Part shown: positions 1-6,408 of the stretch, in pieces | Numbering within the stretch: position 1 is the first letter of the stretch | How the letters are laid out: every line of letters starts with the position of its first letter | Origin: Opitutaceae bacterium | GTDB taxonomy: Bacteria > Verrucomicrobiota > Verrucomicrobiia > Opitutales > Opitutaceae | Assembly (NCBI GenBank): GCA_003168315.1 | Contig: PMSP01000154.1 | Span: forward strand, 405-12,624 | Direction of reading: 5' to 3' | Length of the DNA: 12,220 bases | The notes under the pieces: generated by a model | Database searches by the model: none | What the model was told of the DNA's origin: nothing | Seen by the model: only the letters and a program-made list of their open reading frames with translations | Position numbers and translations under genes: made by a program

Positions 1-751
1 CGACCCTCCTGATGGAGAACTCGTCGCAGGACGCGATCGTGCCCGAGGTGGGCGCGGCCCGCACCAGGTCGGGCGGGCCCTCCTTCCAGAGGATCGAGCG
101 GAGGGACTCGTCGACATGGAGCGTGCGCGGCCTGCCGTCCAGGCCGACGCGGCCCCAGTCGTAGAGGCGGTAGGTCGTGTCGGAGTTCTGCTGGATCTCG
201 AGTATCAGGTTGCCGGCGTCGATCGCGTGGACCTGCCCGCTGCGGACCAGGATCGAGTCGCCCGCGGCTACGGAGATCTTGTTCACGCACTCCTCGGCGG
301 TGCCGGCGGCGACGGCCTTCACGAACTTCGCGCGCGTCACTCCCGGCCTGAGGCCGACAAAGAGCGAGGCGCCCGGCGCCGAGTGGGCGACGTACCAGTT
401 CTCCGTCTTTGGCTCGCCCCCGAGGGCCGGCGCGGCGGAGGCTGGCGGGTGGACCTGCAGGCTGAGGCGGTCGGAGCAGTCGAGCCACTTGACGAGGAGC
501 GGAAAGGGGGCGGATTTTCCCCATTTGGGCCCCATGATCTCGGGGGAGTGGTGCTCAAGGAGGTCGCGCAGCGTGCTGCCGCCGAAGCGGCCCCCCCTGA
601 CACGCGACTGGGCCTCCGGACGGTCCACGATCTCCCAGCTTTCACCTATCGGCGGGCCCTCCGGCAGCTCGCGCCCGAGGAGCGTCTGAAGCCTGCGGCC
701 ACCCCACACGCGCTCCTGGTAAATAGGCTGGAATTGAAGAACTTCTCGCAT
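1..751 (-). CDS. manA: Mannose-6-phosphate isomerase, class I (partial, C-terminus off the left edge)
   Basis: Zinc-dependent cytoplasmic enzyme interconverting mannose 6-phosphate and fructose 6-phosphate, linking mannose use and GDP-mannose synthesis to glycolysis. 250 codons are visible from an ATG whose first base is 751; the frame is open to base 1. Family features seen: an N-terminal YQERVWGGRRL segment, GESWEIVDRP near residue 37, and the cupin metal ligands expected for the short bacterial type: Q99 and H101 (LQVHPP), E117 (KTENWYV) and H175 (SGQVHAI). The conserved segment TYRLYDWGR lies at 193-201. Bacterial short-form enzymes are about 310-330 residues, so roughly 60-80 are missing. 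No Shine-Dalgarno is seen; a TACAAT box (776-771 on the minus strand) is the only promoter-like element and lacks a good -35. It is divergent from ftsK. Identity is very secure; the symbol follows the family and cannot exclude a paralogue. Confidence 0.94.
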   Translation of the reverse strand, partial: MREVLQFQPIYQERVWGGRRLQTLLGRELPEGPPIGESWEIVDRPEAQSRVRGGRFGGSTLRDLLEHHSPEIMGPKWGKSAPFPLLVKWLDCSDRLSLQVHPPASAAPALGGEPKTENWYVAHSAPGASLFVGLRPGVTRAKFVKAVAAGTAEECVNKISVAAGDSILVRSGQVHAIDAGNLILEIQQNSDTTYRLYDWGRVGLDGRPRTLHVDESLRSILWKEGPPDLVRAAPTSGTIASCDEFSIRRV

Positions 752-771
752 GAAAGCAGATATCGAGGTTA

Positions 772-799
772 TTGTAAAAGGGTCGGGAGGGTTTATATT
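772..799 (+). promoter_or_regulatory. Candidate sigma-70-type promoter of the ftsK cluster
   Basis: TTGTAA at 772-777 (4 of 6 to TTGACA) and TATATT at 794-799 (5 of 6 to TATAAT) are separated by 16 bases. They lie in the only AT-rich patch of the 103-base gap between manA and ftsK. Transcription would start near 806, giving a leader of about 49 bases before the ftsK ATG. The -35 box overlaps a TACAAT box on the opposite strand that could serve manA, so the two divergent genes may compete for polymerase. Assigned by pattern only. Confidence 0.5.
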
Positions 800-843
800 T
801 GACCAGCCCGGATACTAGCGTCCAATCCGCACTTCGCTGCGCC

Positions 844-849
844 AGGAAG
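844..849 (+). promoter_or_regulatory. Ribosome binding site of ftsK
   Basis: AGGAAG ends five bases before the ATG at 855. It fixes the ftsK start and is one of the few clear Shine-Dalgarno sequences in this window. Confidence 0.6.
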
Positions 850-854
850 CACAG

Positions 855-3245
855 ATGCCCAAATCAGATAGTTCAAATCCAAACGGAGGTTCCTCGCTCA
901 AAGGCCCCCGTTACCGGCCCAATTGGCCGGCGGCGATAATCTGTTTCATAGCAGCGACATACATCACAGGGGCTCTGGTCAATTATGATCCCAACCAGAC
1001 ACTGTGGCACACGACGACGCCGACGGCAAAAAACTGGGTGGGATGGATGGGAGCGGACACGGTCTGCGTGCTCTTTTTCGCGATCGGGATCAGCACAATC
1101 CTGATCCCGCTGGCCCTCTACTGGATGGCCTACGTCGCGGTCCGCAACTCGCGGCACCTGGTGCCGACGCGGGTCACCGCGCTCGTGTTCGGCATCCTCT
1201 CGATGTCGGGGATGCTCGCGATGATCGAGCGCGTGAAGCCCGATGACTATTTCCCGAACGCATGGGGCGGATGGGTCGGACTCAGGATCTACCAGAGGAT
1301 GCTCGCGGACGCCCTGGGGCCGTTCGGGAGCTTCCTGCTCCTCGGGACGATCTATACCTTCGCGTTCCTCTTCGTGGTCACGAAAGACATCGGGGCGGAG
1401 ATCGAGAAGATCCTGGCCACCTTCGCGCAGTGGAGGAGGGAGCGCGCGAAGTACAGGGAGGCGAGCGACGAAGCGATGGCGAAGGGCGACGAGCTCCAGT
1501 CCGCGCAGAGGACGGGCGTCCTGCCGCCGCTTCCCCCGCTGCCCGCGCCGGTCGGCCCCCCCAAGAAACTCCTCGTGGCCAGGGGCGGCGAGGAGCCCCC
1601 CGGGCGCCCCGGCCTGGCCCGGCCGCCGATGGCCCTGGCCGACCCCGCCTCGAGGATCGACGCGAAGGCGCCAAAGATCGCATTCACGATCGTGAAGCCG
1701 GAGGAGCCGAAGAAGGCCAAGGTCGTCCTGCCGCAGACGTTCGACGAAAACTACGAGTTCCCCCCCGTGAAGCTCCTGAAGGAGCAGGCGAAGCCGGCCG
1801 CCGGCAACAGCGACGAGGAGCACCGCCACAACGCGGAGACCCTCCTCAGGATTCTCGGCGAGTTCGGCGTCGAGGTGTCGCTTGGCGAGATCCACGTGGG
1901 CCCGGTGATCACCCGGTACGAGGTCGTTCCGGCCCCGGGCGTGCGCGTCGAGAAGATCGCGGGCCTGGACAAGAACATCGCCCTCGGCATGCGCGCGCAG
2001 TCGGTCCGCATCCTCGCGCCCATCCCCGGCAAGGCCGCCGTGGGGGTCGAGGTGCCGAACCTCCATGCGACGCCAGTCGGCATGCGCGAGCTCCTCGAGA
2101 GCGAGGACTGGGCCTCCGCAAAGGCGGAGCTCCCGATAGCCCTCGGCCGCGACGTTTCGGGCAAGCCCCTCATCTCGGACCTCGCAAAGATGCCCCACCT
2201 GATGATCGCGGGCGCGACCGGCTCCGGAAAGTCGGTCTGCATCAACTCGATCGTCACCTCGATCCTCTACTCAAAGAGCCCGAAGGACGTTCGGCTCATC
2301 ATGGTGGACCCCAAGGTCGTCGAGCTGAAGGTCTTCAACAGCCTGCCGCACATGTTCATCCCGGTCGTCACCGAGCCGAAGAAGGTGCCCGCGGCGCTCA
2401 AGTGGCTCCTCGGGGAGATGGAGCAGCGCTACCAGATCTTCGCGAAGGCCAACGTGAGGAACATCGTCGGCTTCAACACGCGGAAGAAGGAAACGAAGGA
2501 GCAGGCCGAGGCGCAGTCCTCGCTCCAGGGGATCGACCTCCTGGGCGTGGAGGAGATCGAGGTGCCCGCGCACCTCCCCTACATCGTCGCGATCATCGAC
2601 GAGCTGGCCGACCTGATGATCCTCGCGCCCGCTGAGATCGAGACCTCGATCGCGCGCCTGGCGCAGCTCGCGCGCGCGGCGGGCATACACCTGATCATCG
2701 CCACGCAGAGGCCGTCGGTAAACGTCATCACGGGCGTCATCAAGGCCAACCTGCCCTCGCGGATCGCGTTCCAGGTCGCCTCCCAGGTGGACTCAAGGAC
2801 GATCCTCGACACGAAGGGCGCCGAGACGCTGATCGGCCGGGGCGACATGCTCTTCTCGCCGCCGGGCACCTCGAGGCTCGTGCGCGCGCAGGGAGCCTTC
2901 GTCGGCGACGAGGAGGTCCACGACATCGTCGAGTTCCTGAAGCGCAACGGGCCGCCCCAGTACGCGCAGGCCGTGCAGCAGCAGATCGACCGCGCCGCGT
3001 CCGAGGATGACGAGGACGAGGAGGGCGACGACGGGGACACCGGGAGCGACGAGGAGCTGTATTCCAAGGCGATCGACGTGCTCAAGTCCACGAGGCGGGC
3101 GAGCACGTCGATGCTTCAGCGCCGCCTGAGGATAGGCTACAACCGCGCGGCGAGGATAATGGAGCTCATGGAGGAGAAGGGGGTCGTCGGCCCGGAGAAC
3201 GGCTCCAGCCCGCGCGAAATACTCGGGGACCTGGACGCGTCGTGA
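855..3245 (+). CDS. ftsK: DNA translocase FtsK
   Basis: Septum-anchored, ATP-driven double-stranded DNA pump that clears chromosome termini during division and normally activates XerCD recombination at dif. 796 residues. Domains: a membrane part with four predicted helices (about 25-43, 67-95, 105-124 and 155-176); a short basic, proline-rich linker (about 177-310) instead of the several-hundred-residue linker of E. coli FtsK; the alpha/beta RecA-like motor with Walker A GATGSGKS at 453-460 and Walker B IVAIIDE ending at D582-E583; a very acidic tether at 717-734; and the gamma winged-helix domain (about 735-793, with STSMLQRRLRIGYNRAAR) that reads KOPS-type polarity sequences. The start is supported by AGGAAG upstream. 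It heads a plus-strand run; the RodZ-like gene starts 65 bases downstream. The short-linker form is also called SpoIIIE-like; function in vegetative division is inferred. Confidence 0.97.
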   Translation: MPKSDSSNPNGGSSLKGPRYRPNWPAAIICFIAATYITGALVNYDPNQTLWHTTTPTAKNWVGWMGADTVCVLFFAIGISTILIPLALYWMAYVAVRNSRHLVPTRVTALVFGILSMSGMLAMIERVKPDDYFPNAWGGWVGLRIYQRMLADALGPFGSFLLLGTIYTFAFLFVVTKDIGAEIEKILATFAQWRRERAKYREASDEAMAKGDELQSAQRTGVLPPLPPLPAPVGPPKKLLVARGGEEPPGRPGLARPPMALADPASRIDAKAPKIAFTIVKPEEPKKAKVVLPQTFDENYEFPPVKLLKEQAKPAAGNSDEEHRHNAETLLRILGEFGVEVSLGEIHVGPVITRYEVVPAPGVRVEKIAGLDKNIALGMRAQSVRILAPIPGKAAVGVEVPNLHATPVGMRELLESEDWASAKAELPIALGRDVSGKPLISDLAKMPHLMIAGATGSGKSVCINSIVTSILYSKSPKDVRLIMVDPKVVELKVFNSLPHMFIPVVTEPKKVPAALKWLLGEMEQRYQIFAKANVRNIVGFNTRKKETKEQAEAQSSLQGIDLLGVEEIEVPAHLPYIVAIIDELADLMILAPAEIETSIARLAQLARAAGIHLIIATQRPSVNVITGVIKANLPSRIAFQVASQVDSRTILDTKGAETLIGRGDMLFSPPGTSRLVRAQGAFVGDEEVHDIVEFLKRNGPPQYAQAVQQQIDRAASEDDEDEEGDDGDTGSDEELYSKAIDVLKSTRRASTSMLQRRLRIGYNRAARIMELMEEKGVVGPENGSSPREILGDLDAS

Positions 3246-3310
3246 GGCCGATTCCCCCGGACGGACAAATCCTGCTTTCCCTGCCCCTGAAAACCTGCAA
3301 CTGATCGATC

Positions 3311-4129
3311 ATGCAGACTATCGGTGAACGCCTCGAGGAGGCCCGCAAGAAGAAGGGCATTTCCATACGCGAGGCCGCCGAGGCGACGAAGATACGCGGG
3401 GAGTACCTCCAGAAGTTCGAGGGCAACCAGTTTGAGATCGGGCTGACCGACATCTATACGCGCGGCTTCCTGCGCGGGTATGCGAACTACCTGCGGATCC
3501 CCTCCGACCGGCTACTGAGCGACTACACGGCGCTTCGCGGCGGCGAGCCGCGCGTTCGCCAGCCAAGCCGCGAGGTGTACGGCCGGATGGACCTGGCGAT
3601 ATCCTCCCCCGACGAGCGCGGGGAGCCGCAGGGGGACTCCGCCTCGGGCGAGGCCTCGCAGCGGCCCCACCAGGCGCGTTTCCCGCGGCCGGGCGAGAAC
3701 CTTCCGAAGGGCCCCGCCATCGACCCGGCGCTCCTGTTCAAGGCGAGCAAGATCGTGGGCGGCGTCGTCATCCTGCTTGTCGCCTTCTGGGTCATCAAGT
3801 CCCTCGCCGGCTCCGGCCCGTCCTCCGCGGCGACCCACGGCGTCGCGGCGACGTCGAGCGCCATCTCGGACGCCCAGGCCGCCGCTCCGGCTGCGATAGT
3901 CTCGATCGTCGCCCTGCAGCCGGTGCGCGTGAAGCTGGTCCGCAAGTCCGACGGCGTTGAGCTCTTCCAGGGCCAGCTCCAGGCGGGCGACCGCCGCGAG
4001 TACCCGAACGTCCCGATCTACATGACCGCGTCCGAGCTGTCCGCCGTCGAGATCGAGTACAAGGGGCACCGGTTCCCCACGGGGCACTCGGGCTATGACA
4101 GGATACAGTTCGACTTCTCCGGGAGGTGA
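3311..4129 (+). CDS. RodZ-like membrane protein with N-terminal helix-turn-helix
   Basis: 272 residues with the RodZ plan: a cytoplasmic Cro/CI-type helix-turn-helix (about 3-72, including MQTIGERLEEARKKKGIS and EYLQKFEGNQF, then the family-typical YTRGFLRGYANYL), a charged disordered stretch (about 78-140), one transmembrane helix (about 147-165, KIVGGVVILLVAFW), an Ala/Ser-rich linker and a C-terminal beta-rich periplasmic domain (about 197-272) resembling DUF4115. RodZ couples MreB filaments to the wall-elongation machinery through this cytoplasmic domain, and some homologues also act on RNA or DNA. The ATG at 3311 has no Shine-Dalgarno but begins exactly where the family does. Its place directly after ftsK fits a shape/division role. 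Because sequence outside the HTH is weakly conserved, I give the architecture rather than claim strict orthology. Confidence 0.82.
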   Translation: MQTIGERLEEARKKKGISIREAAEATKIRGEYLQKFEGNQFEIGLTDIYTRGFLRGYANYLRIPSDRLLSDYTALRGGEPRVRQPSREVYGRMDLAISSPDERGEPQGDSASGEASQRPHQARFPRPGENLPKGPAIDPALLFKASKIVGGVVILLVAFWVIKSLAGSGPSSAATHGVAATSSAISDAQAAAPAAIVSIVALQPVRVKLVRKSDGVELFQGQLQAGDRREYPNVPIYMTASELSAVEIEYKGHRFPTGHSGYDRIQFDFSGR

Positions 4130-4181
4130 GCGCGGCCAGGTGCGGGTTTGACTGGGCGCCGTGACGGTTTTCATTCGTGTA

Positions 4182-5102
4182 ATGGAGAAGATCCCCTATT
4201 TCGGACAGACACTGATCCGCTGGAGCGTCGGCGGCTCGACGTTCATGGCGCTGCCCGAGAAGGGCGCGCGCCTCATGAACTGGAACATCACCATGGGCGA
4301 CGGCACCGTGCGCGACGTGATCCAGTGGCCGGAGATCGCATCCCTCGACGGCTTCTTCAAGGCGCGCGGCGGCAACCCGATCCTCTTTCCGTTCTGCGCG
4401 CGCTCGTTCGACAGGGGGGAGACGGGATTCTGGCGCGACGCGTGCGGCATCAGGCGCCCGATGCCGATGCACGGCTTTGCGAGGCAGGGGGAGTTCCGGG
4501 CGACGCGCGTCGACGCCACGGGCTTCGAGGCGGTGCTAGTCCCGGGCGAGGAGGCCAGGATTTCCTACCCTTTCCAATACGAGTTCCGCGTGGCCTATCG
4601 CTTCGCGGCGTTCGGCCTCACGTGCAACCTGACGCTGGAGAACCTGGGCGACCAGCCGCTGCCCTGGAGCGCGGGCCACCACTTCTACTTCAAGCTGCCG
4701 TGGACCGAGGGCTCGGCGCGCAAGGACTACCTGATCCGCATACCCGCCGACCTGCGGCTGCGCCAGGACGCCGCCGGGCAGCTCGTCGCCGGCCCGAAGC
4801 TCGCGACCGACGAGCGGATGGACAATCCCGCGCTGATCGACACCTTCCACACGGCGCTCCGGGGACCCGACGCCGTTTTCGGCGAGAAGGGCCATGCCGG
4901 TGACGTCACCGTCCGGCTGGGGTCCGACCCAGTCCCGCCGCCAGGATCGACCTTCGTGACCTGGACCCAGGCAGACGACTCGCCATTCTACTGCGTCGAG
5001 CCCTGGATGGGCCCCGCCAACGCGCAGGAGCACAAGATGGGCCTCCACCTGGTCCCGCCCGGCGGCAGGGAGACCTTCACGGTGAGCGTCTCGGTCGGAT
5101 AG
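4182..5102 (+). CDS. Aldose 1-epimerase family protein (D-hexose-6-phosphate mutarotase type)
   Basis: Predicted cytoplasmic mutarotase that interconverts alpha and beta anomers of a hexose or hexose 6-phosphate. 306 residues, the usual family length. Seen in the sequence: H97 in PMPMHGFAR, H166 in SAGHHFYF and E273 in FYCVEPWMG, matching the two histidines and the catalytic glutamate of the galactose mutarotase fold; the LTCNLTLENLGDQPLPW strand pattern is also typical. The frame extends upstream to a GTG at 4161, adding seven residues (MTVFIRV), but the ATG at 4182 is preferred because the family starts close to this point; neither has a Shine-Dalgarno. It lies between the RodZ-like and tatA genes in the same orientation. 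The substrate (glucose 6-phosphate versus free sugar) cannot be read from the sequence. Confidence 0.86.
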   Translation: MEKIPYFGQTLIRWSVGGSTFMALPEKGARLMNWNITMGDGTVRDVIQWPEIASLDGFFKARGGNPILFPFCARSFDRGETGFWRDACGIRRPMPMHGFARQGEFRATRVDATGFEAVLVPGEEARISYPFQYEFRVAYRFAAFGLTCNLTLENLGDQPLPWSAGHHFYFKLPWTEGSARKDYLIRIPADLRLRQDAAGQLVAGPKLATDERMDNPALIDTFHTALRGPDAVFGEKGHAGDVTVRLGSDPVPPPGSTFVTWTQADDSPFYCVEPWMGPANAQEHKMGLHLVPPGGRETFTVSVSVG

Positions 5103-5136
5103 GGTTGCGGGGGCGGCCGTTTGCCGTAAGGTTACC

Positions 5137-5140
5137 GAGG
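5137..5140 (+). promoter_or_regulatory. Ribosome binding site deciding the tatA start
   Basis: GAGG ends six bases before the ATG at 5147. It favours this start over an in-frame ATG/GTG-type start at 5105, which would add 14 arginine-rich residues ahead of the normal TatA N-terminus and lie only two bases after the upstream stop codon. Confidence 0.5.
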
Positions 5141-5146
5141 ATTCCC

Positions 5147-5494
5147 ATGACACCGCTCCTCGCTCCGCTCGCCTTCCTCGACTCGCTCGGGGGCTCGGAG
5201 CTCGTGGTCATCCTGGTGGTCGTCCTGATCTTCTTCGGCGGCGAGAAGATGCCAGAGTTCGCCCGCGGGCTCGGCAAGGCGATCCGCGAGTTCAAGAAGG
5301 CCGCGGGCGACGTGGAGCAGGAGTTCAAGCGGGCGATCGACGAGGCGCCCGAGAAGCCCGCGATGCCCGCCTTCAAGCCTGCGACCCCTGTCCTTCATGC
5401 GCCCGCCGCGGAGCCGCCGGCGCCGGCGCCGGGCCTCGGCGAGCGGCCCGTGTTCCCGGACGAGTCGCCCGGGGGGCATGGGATAGACGCCTGA
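5147..5494 (+). CDS. tatA: Sec-independent protein translocase subunit TatA/TatB family
   Basis: Membrane subunit of the twin-arginine translocase, which exports folded, often cofactor-bearing proteins. 115 residues: a short N-terminus, one membrane helix (about 18-30, ELVVILVVVLIFF), the hallmark phenylalanine-glycine hinge (F30-G31), and the amphipathic helix EKMPEFARGLGKAIREFKKA (33-52). The tail (about 66-115) is rich in Pro and Ala and looks disordered. The hinge and helix match TatA better than TatB, but the two are hard to separate by sequence alone. No tatC lies nearby. The start is set by a GAGG six bases upstream; the in-frame start at 5105 is rejected. It follows the mutarotase gene by 44 bases and precedes the DUF4199-like gene by 36, so co-transcription is plausible though the functions appear unrelated. 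Confidence 0.9.
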   Translation: MTPLLAPLAFLDSLGGSELVVILVVVLIFFGGEKMPEFARGLGKAIREFKKAAGDVEQEFKRAIDEAPEKPAMPAFKPATPVLHAPAAEPPAPAPGLGERPVFPDESPGGHGIDA

Positions 5495-5530
5495 ACGGAT
5501 TTCCGCGCCCCAACCCCGACGCTCGACCCC

Positions 5531-6061
5531 ATGAAAACCTGCCTCCTTTACGGCTTCATCTCCGCGCTGGCCGCCGCGTTCCTCACGCTGATCCTGTTTT
5601 TCCTGGGGTTTCACTCCGACCCGGCAAGGCTGCTTGCGGCGGGCCGGATTGGCAACCTGGGCGGGTTGGCCATCGCAGTCACGTGCATGGCGCTCGGGAT
5701 CAAGGCGAGGCGGGCCGAGGTGCCCGCCGGCGAACCCTTCGGCTACGGCAGCGCCCTCGGCGCAGGCGTGATGATCTCCCTCTTTTCGTCGATCTTCAGC
5801 TCCATCTTTACCTACGCCTACAATGCCTTCATCAACCCGGCGTTCGCCGAGATGCTGCTGCAGGCCAAGCTGGCCGGGCTGGATGCGAGCGGCATGAGCG
5901 GCGACAGGCTTGAAAAGGCGGAGTCGATGACCCGCTTCATGTTCAACCCGGGCGCGCTGGCGATTTTAGTGCTGGTCATCGGCTTCATCTTCGGGGTGCT
6001 CATCGCGCTGGTCGTGGCCGCCTTCCTCAAGCGCCCGGGGCCTCCCCCCTTGCGGACGTAG
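5531..6061 (+). CDS. DUF4199-like four-helix membrane protein
   Basis: 176 residues with four predicted membrane helices (about 6-27, 41-58, 73-97 and 142-166). The loop between the third and fourth helices carries a charged amphipathic segment (about 106-135). The pattern, with FGYGSALGAGVMISLFSSIFSSIFTYAYNAF split across residues 70-100 and an N-terminus beginning MKTCLLYGFISA, resembles the DUF4199 family, whose biochemical role is unknown to me. The ATG at 5531 has no Shine-Dalgarno, but the first helix begins almost at once, so an earlier start is unlikely. It is the last gene of the plus-strand run and is followed nine bases later by a strong hairpin. Family assignment is from pattern recall; the membrane topology is the firm part. 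Confidence 0.72.
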   Translation: MKTCLLYGFISALAAAFLTLILFFLGFHSDPARLLAAGRIGNLGGLAIAVTCMALGIKARRAEVPAGEPFGYGSALGAGVMISLFSSIFSSIFTYAYNAFINPAFAEMLLQAKLAGLDASGMSGDRLEKAESMTRFMFNPGALAILVLVIGFIFGVLIALVVAAFLKRPGPPPLRT

Positions 6062-6070
6062 GCAAAGAAA

Positions 6071-6096
6071 AAGGGCCCGGATTTCTCCGGGCCCTT
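6071..6096 (-). terminator. Rho-independent terminator between convergent genes
   Basis: A perfect 10-bp stem, AAGGGCCCGG (6071-6080) with CCGGGCCCTT (6087-6096), and a six-base loop. On the minus strand the stem runs into a U-rich tract (the complement of AAAGAAA at 6064-6070), making it an intrinsic terminator for the small membrane protein gene that ends at 6119. On the plus strand only the two U residues of the stem follow, so it may also end the ftsK-DUF4199 run, but less efficiently. Confidence 0.85.
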
Positions 6097-6118
6097 GAAC
6101 TTCGGGAACTGCCAGGCC

Positions 6119-6298
6119 TTAGCGGCCCAGCAGGCGTTTCCAGCTGACCCGGTAGTCGAGCGCCATCACGGCGCCGACTCCCGCCACGCAGAAGTATCCT
6201 GCGAAGAGCTCGTCAGCACTCAGGGAACGGAAGGAAAGCAAGACTGCGGCTATGGCGAGAATCGCCGGGGTGACCGCACTGACTATGTTTGTTTTCAT
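6119..6298 (-). CDS. Small two-helix membrane protein, function unknown
   Basis: 59 residues from an ATG at 6298, ending in TAA. Two hydrophobic segments (about 5-22 and 31-47) joined by a short polar turn (RSLSADE) and a basic tail (RVSWKRLLGR) predict a hairpin inner-membrane protein with a cytoplasmic C-terminus. The frame is open upstream to 6352, but the added residues (Pro/Arg-rich) are encoded by the leader hairpin and are unlike a membrane protein N-terminus, so the internal MKTNIVSAV start is preferred. I do not recognise a named family. Support for it being real: its own terminator at 6071-6096, and divergent placement opposite an OxyR-like regulator, a classic position for a regulator's target gene. 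No Shine-Dalgarno is visible. Confidence 0.65.
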   Translation of the reverse strand: MKTNIVSAVTPAILAIAAVLLSFRSLSADELFAGYFCVAGVGAVMALDYRVSWKRLLGR

Positions 6299-6314
6299 AT
6301 GTTGTATTTGGTTT

Positions 6315-6339
6315 GTCCCTGCTCGTCGTGGACAGGGAC
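6315..6339 (-). other. Inverted repeat in the leader of the small membrane protein gene
   Basis: GTCCCTG (6315-6321) pairs perfectly with CAGGGAC (6333-6339) across an 11-base loop. In the minus-strand transcript the hairpin would end 16 bases before the ATG at 6298. It has no U-tract, so it is not a terminator; it could be a leader structure or a protein-binding palindrome. Function is unknown. Confidence 0.4.
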
Positions 6340-6371
6340 GAGGATGATACACCCTCTTGTTAATAATGGTA

Positions 6372-6408
6372 GTTGCAGTTAACTATGATTGCCATAGTTT
6401 ATACCTAT
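6372..6408 (+). promoter_or_regulatory. OxyR-type LysR operator overlapping the regulator start codon
   Basis: The right half, ATAGTTTATACCTAT (6394-6408), fits the OxyR half-site ATAGnTnnnAnCTAT at every fixed position. Seven bases to its left, as in tandem OxyR sites, is a second half-site, GTTGCAGTTAACTAT (6372-6386), whose AnCTAT part is perfect while its outer ATAGnT element is degenerate. Three of the four contact elements are therefore present with the correct 10-base periodicity. The central pair also forms the palindrome AACTATG/CATAGTT. The site runs into the ATG at 6407, so binding should repress the LysR gene and could activate the divergent gene, the arrangement of the E. coli oxyR region. 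Binding is inferred. Confidence 0.7.

Noticed and set aside
116..802. 228-residue plus-strand open frame at the left end.
   Set aside because: Antisense shadow of the manA gene, which has intact metal-ligand motifs on the minus strand.
873..2198. Long minus-strand open frame inside ftsK (441 codons).
   Set aside because: Typical GC-rich antisense frame: His/Arg/Asp-rich, no domain, and wholly overlapped by ftsK.
4161..4181. GTG start adding seven residues to the mutarotase-like protein.
   Set aside because: The ATG at 4182 starts where the family does; neither start has a Shine-Dalgarno, so this stays a minor alternative.
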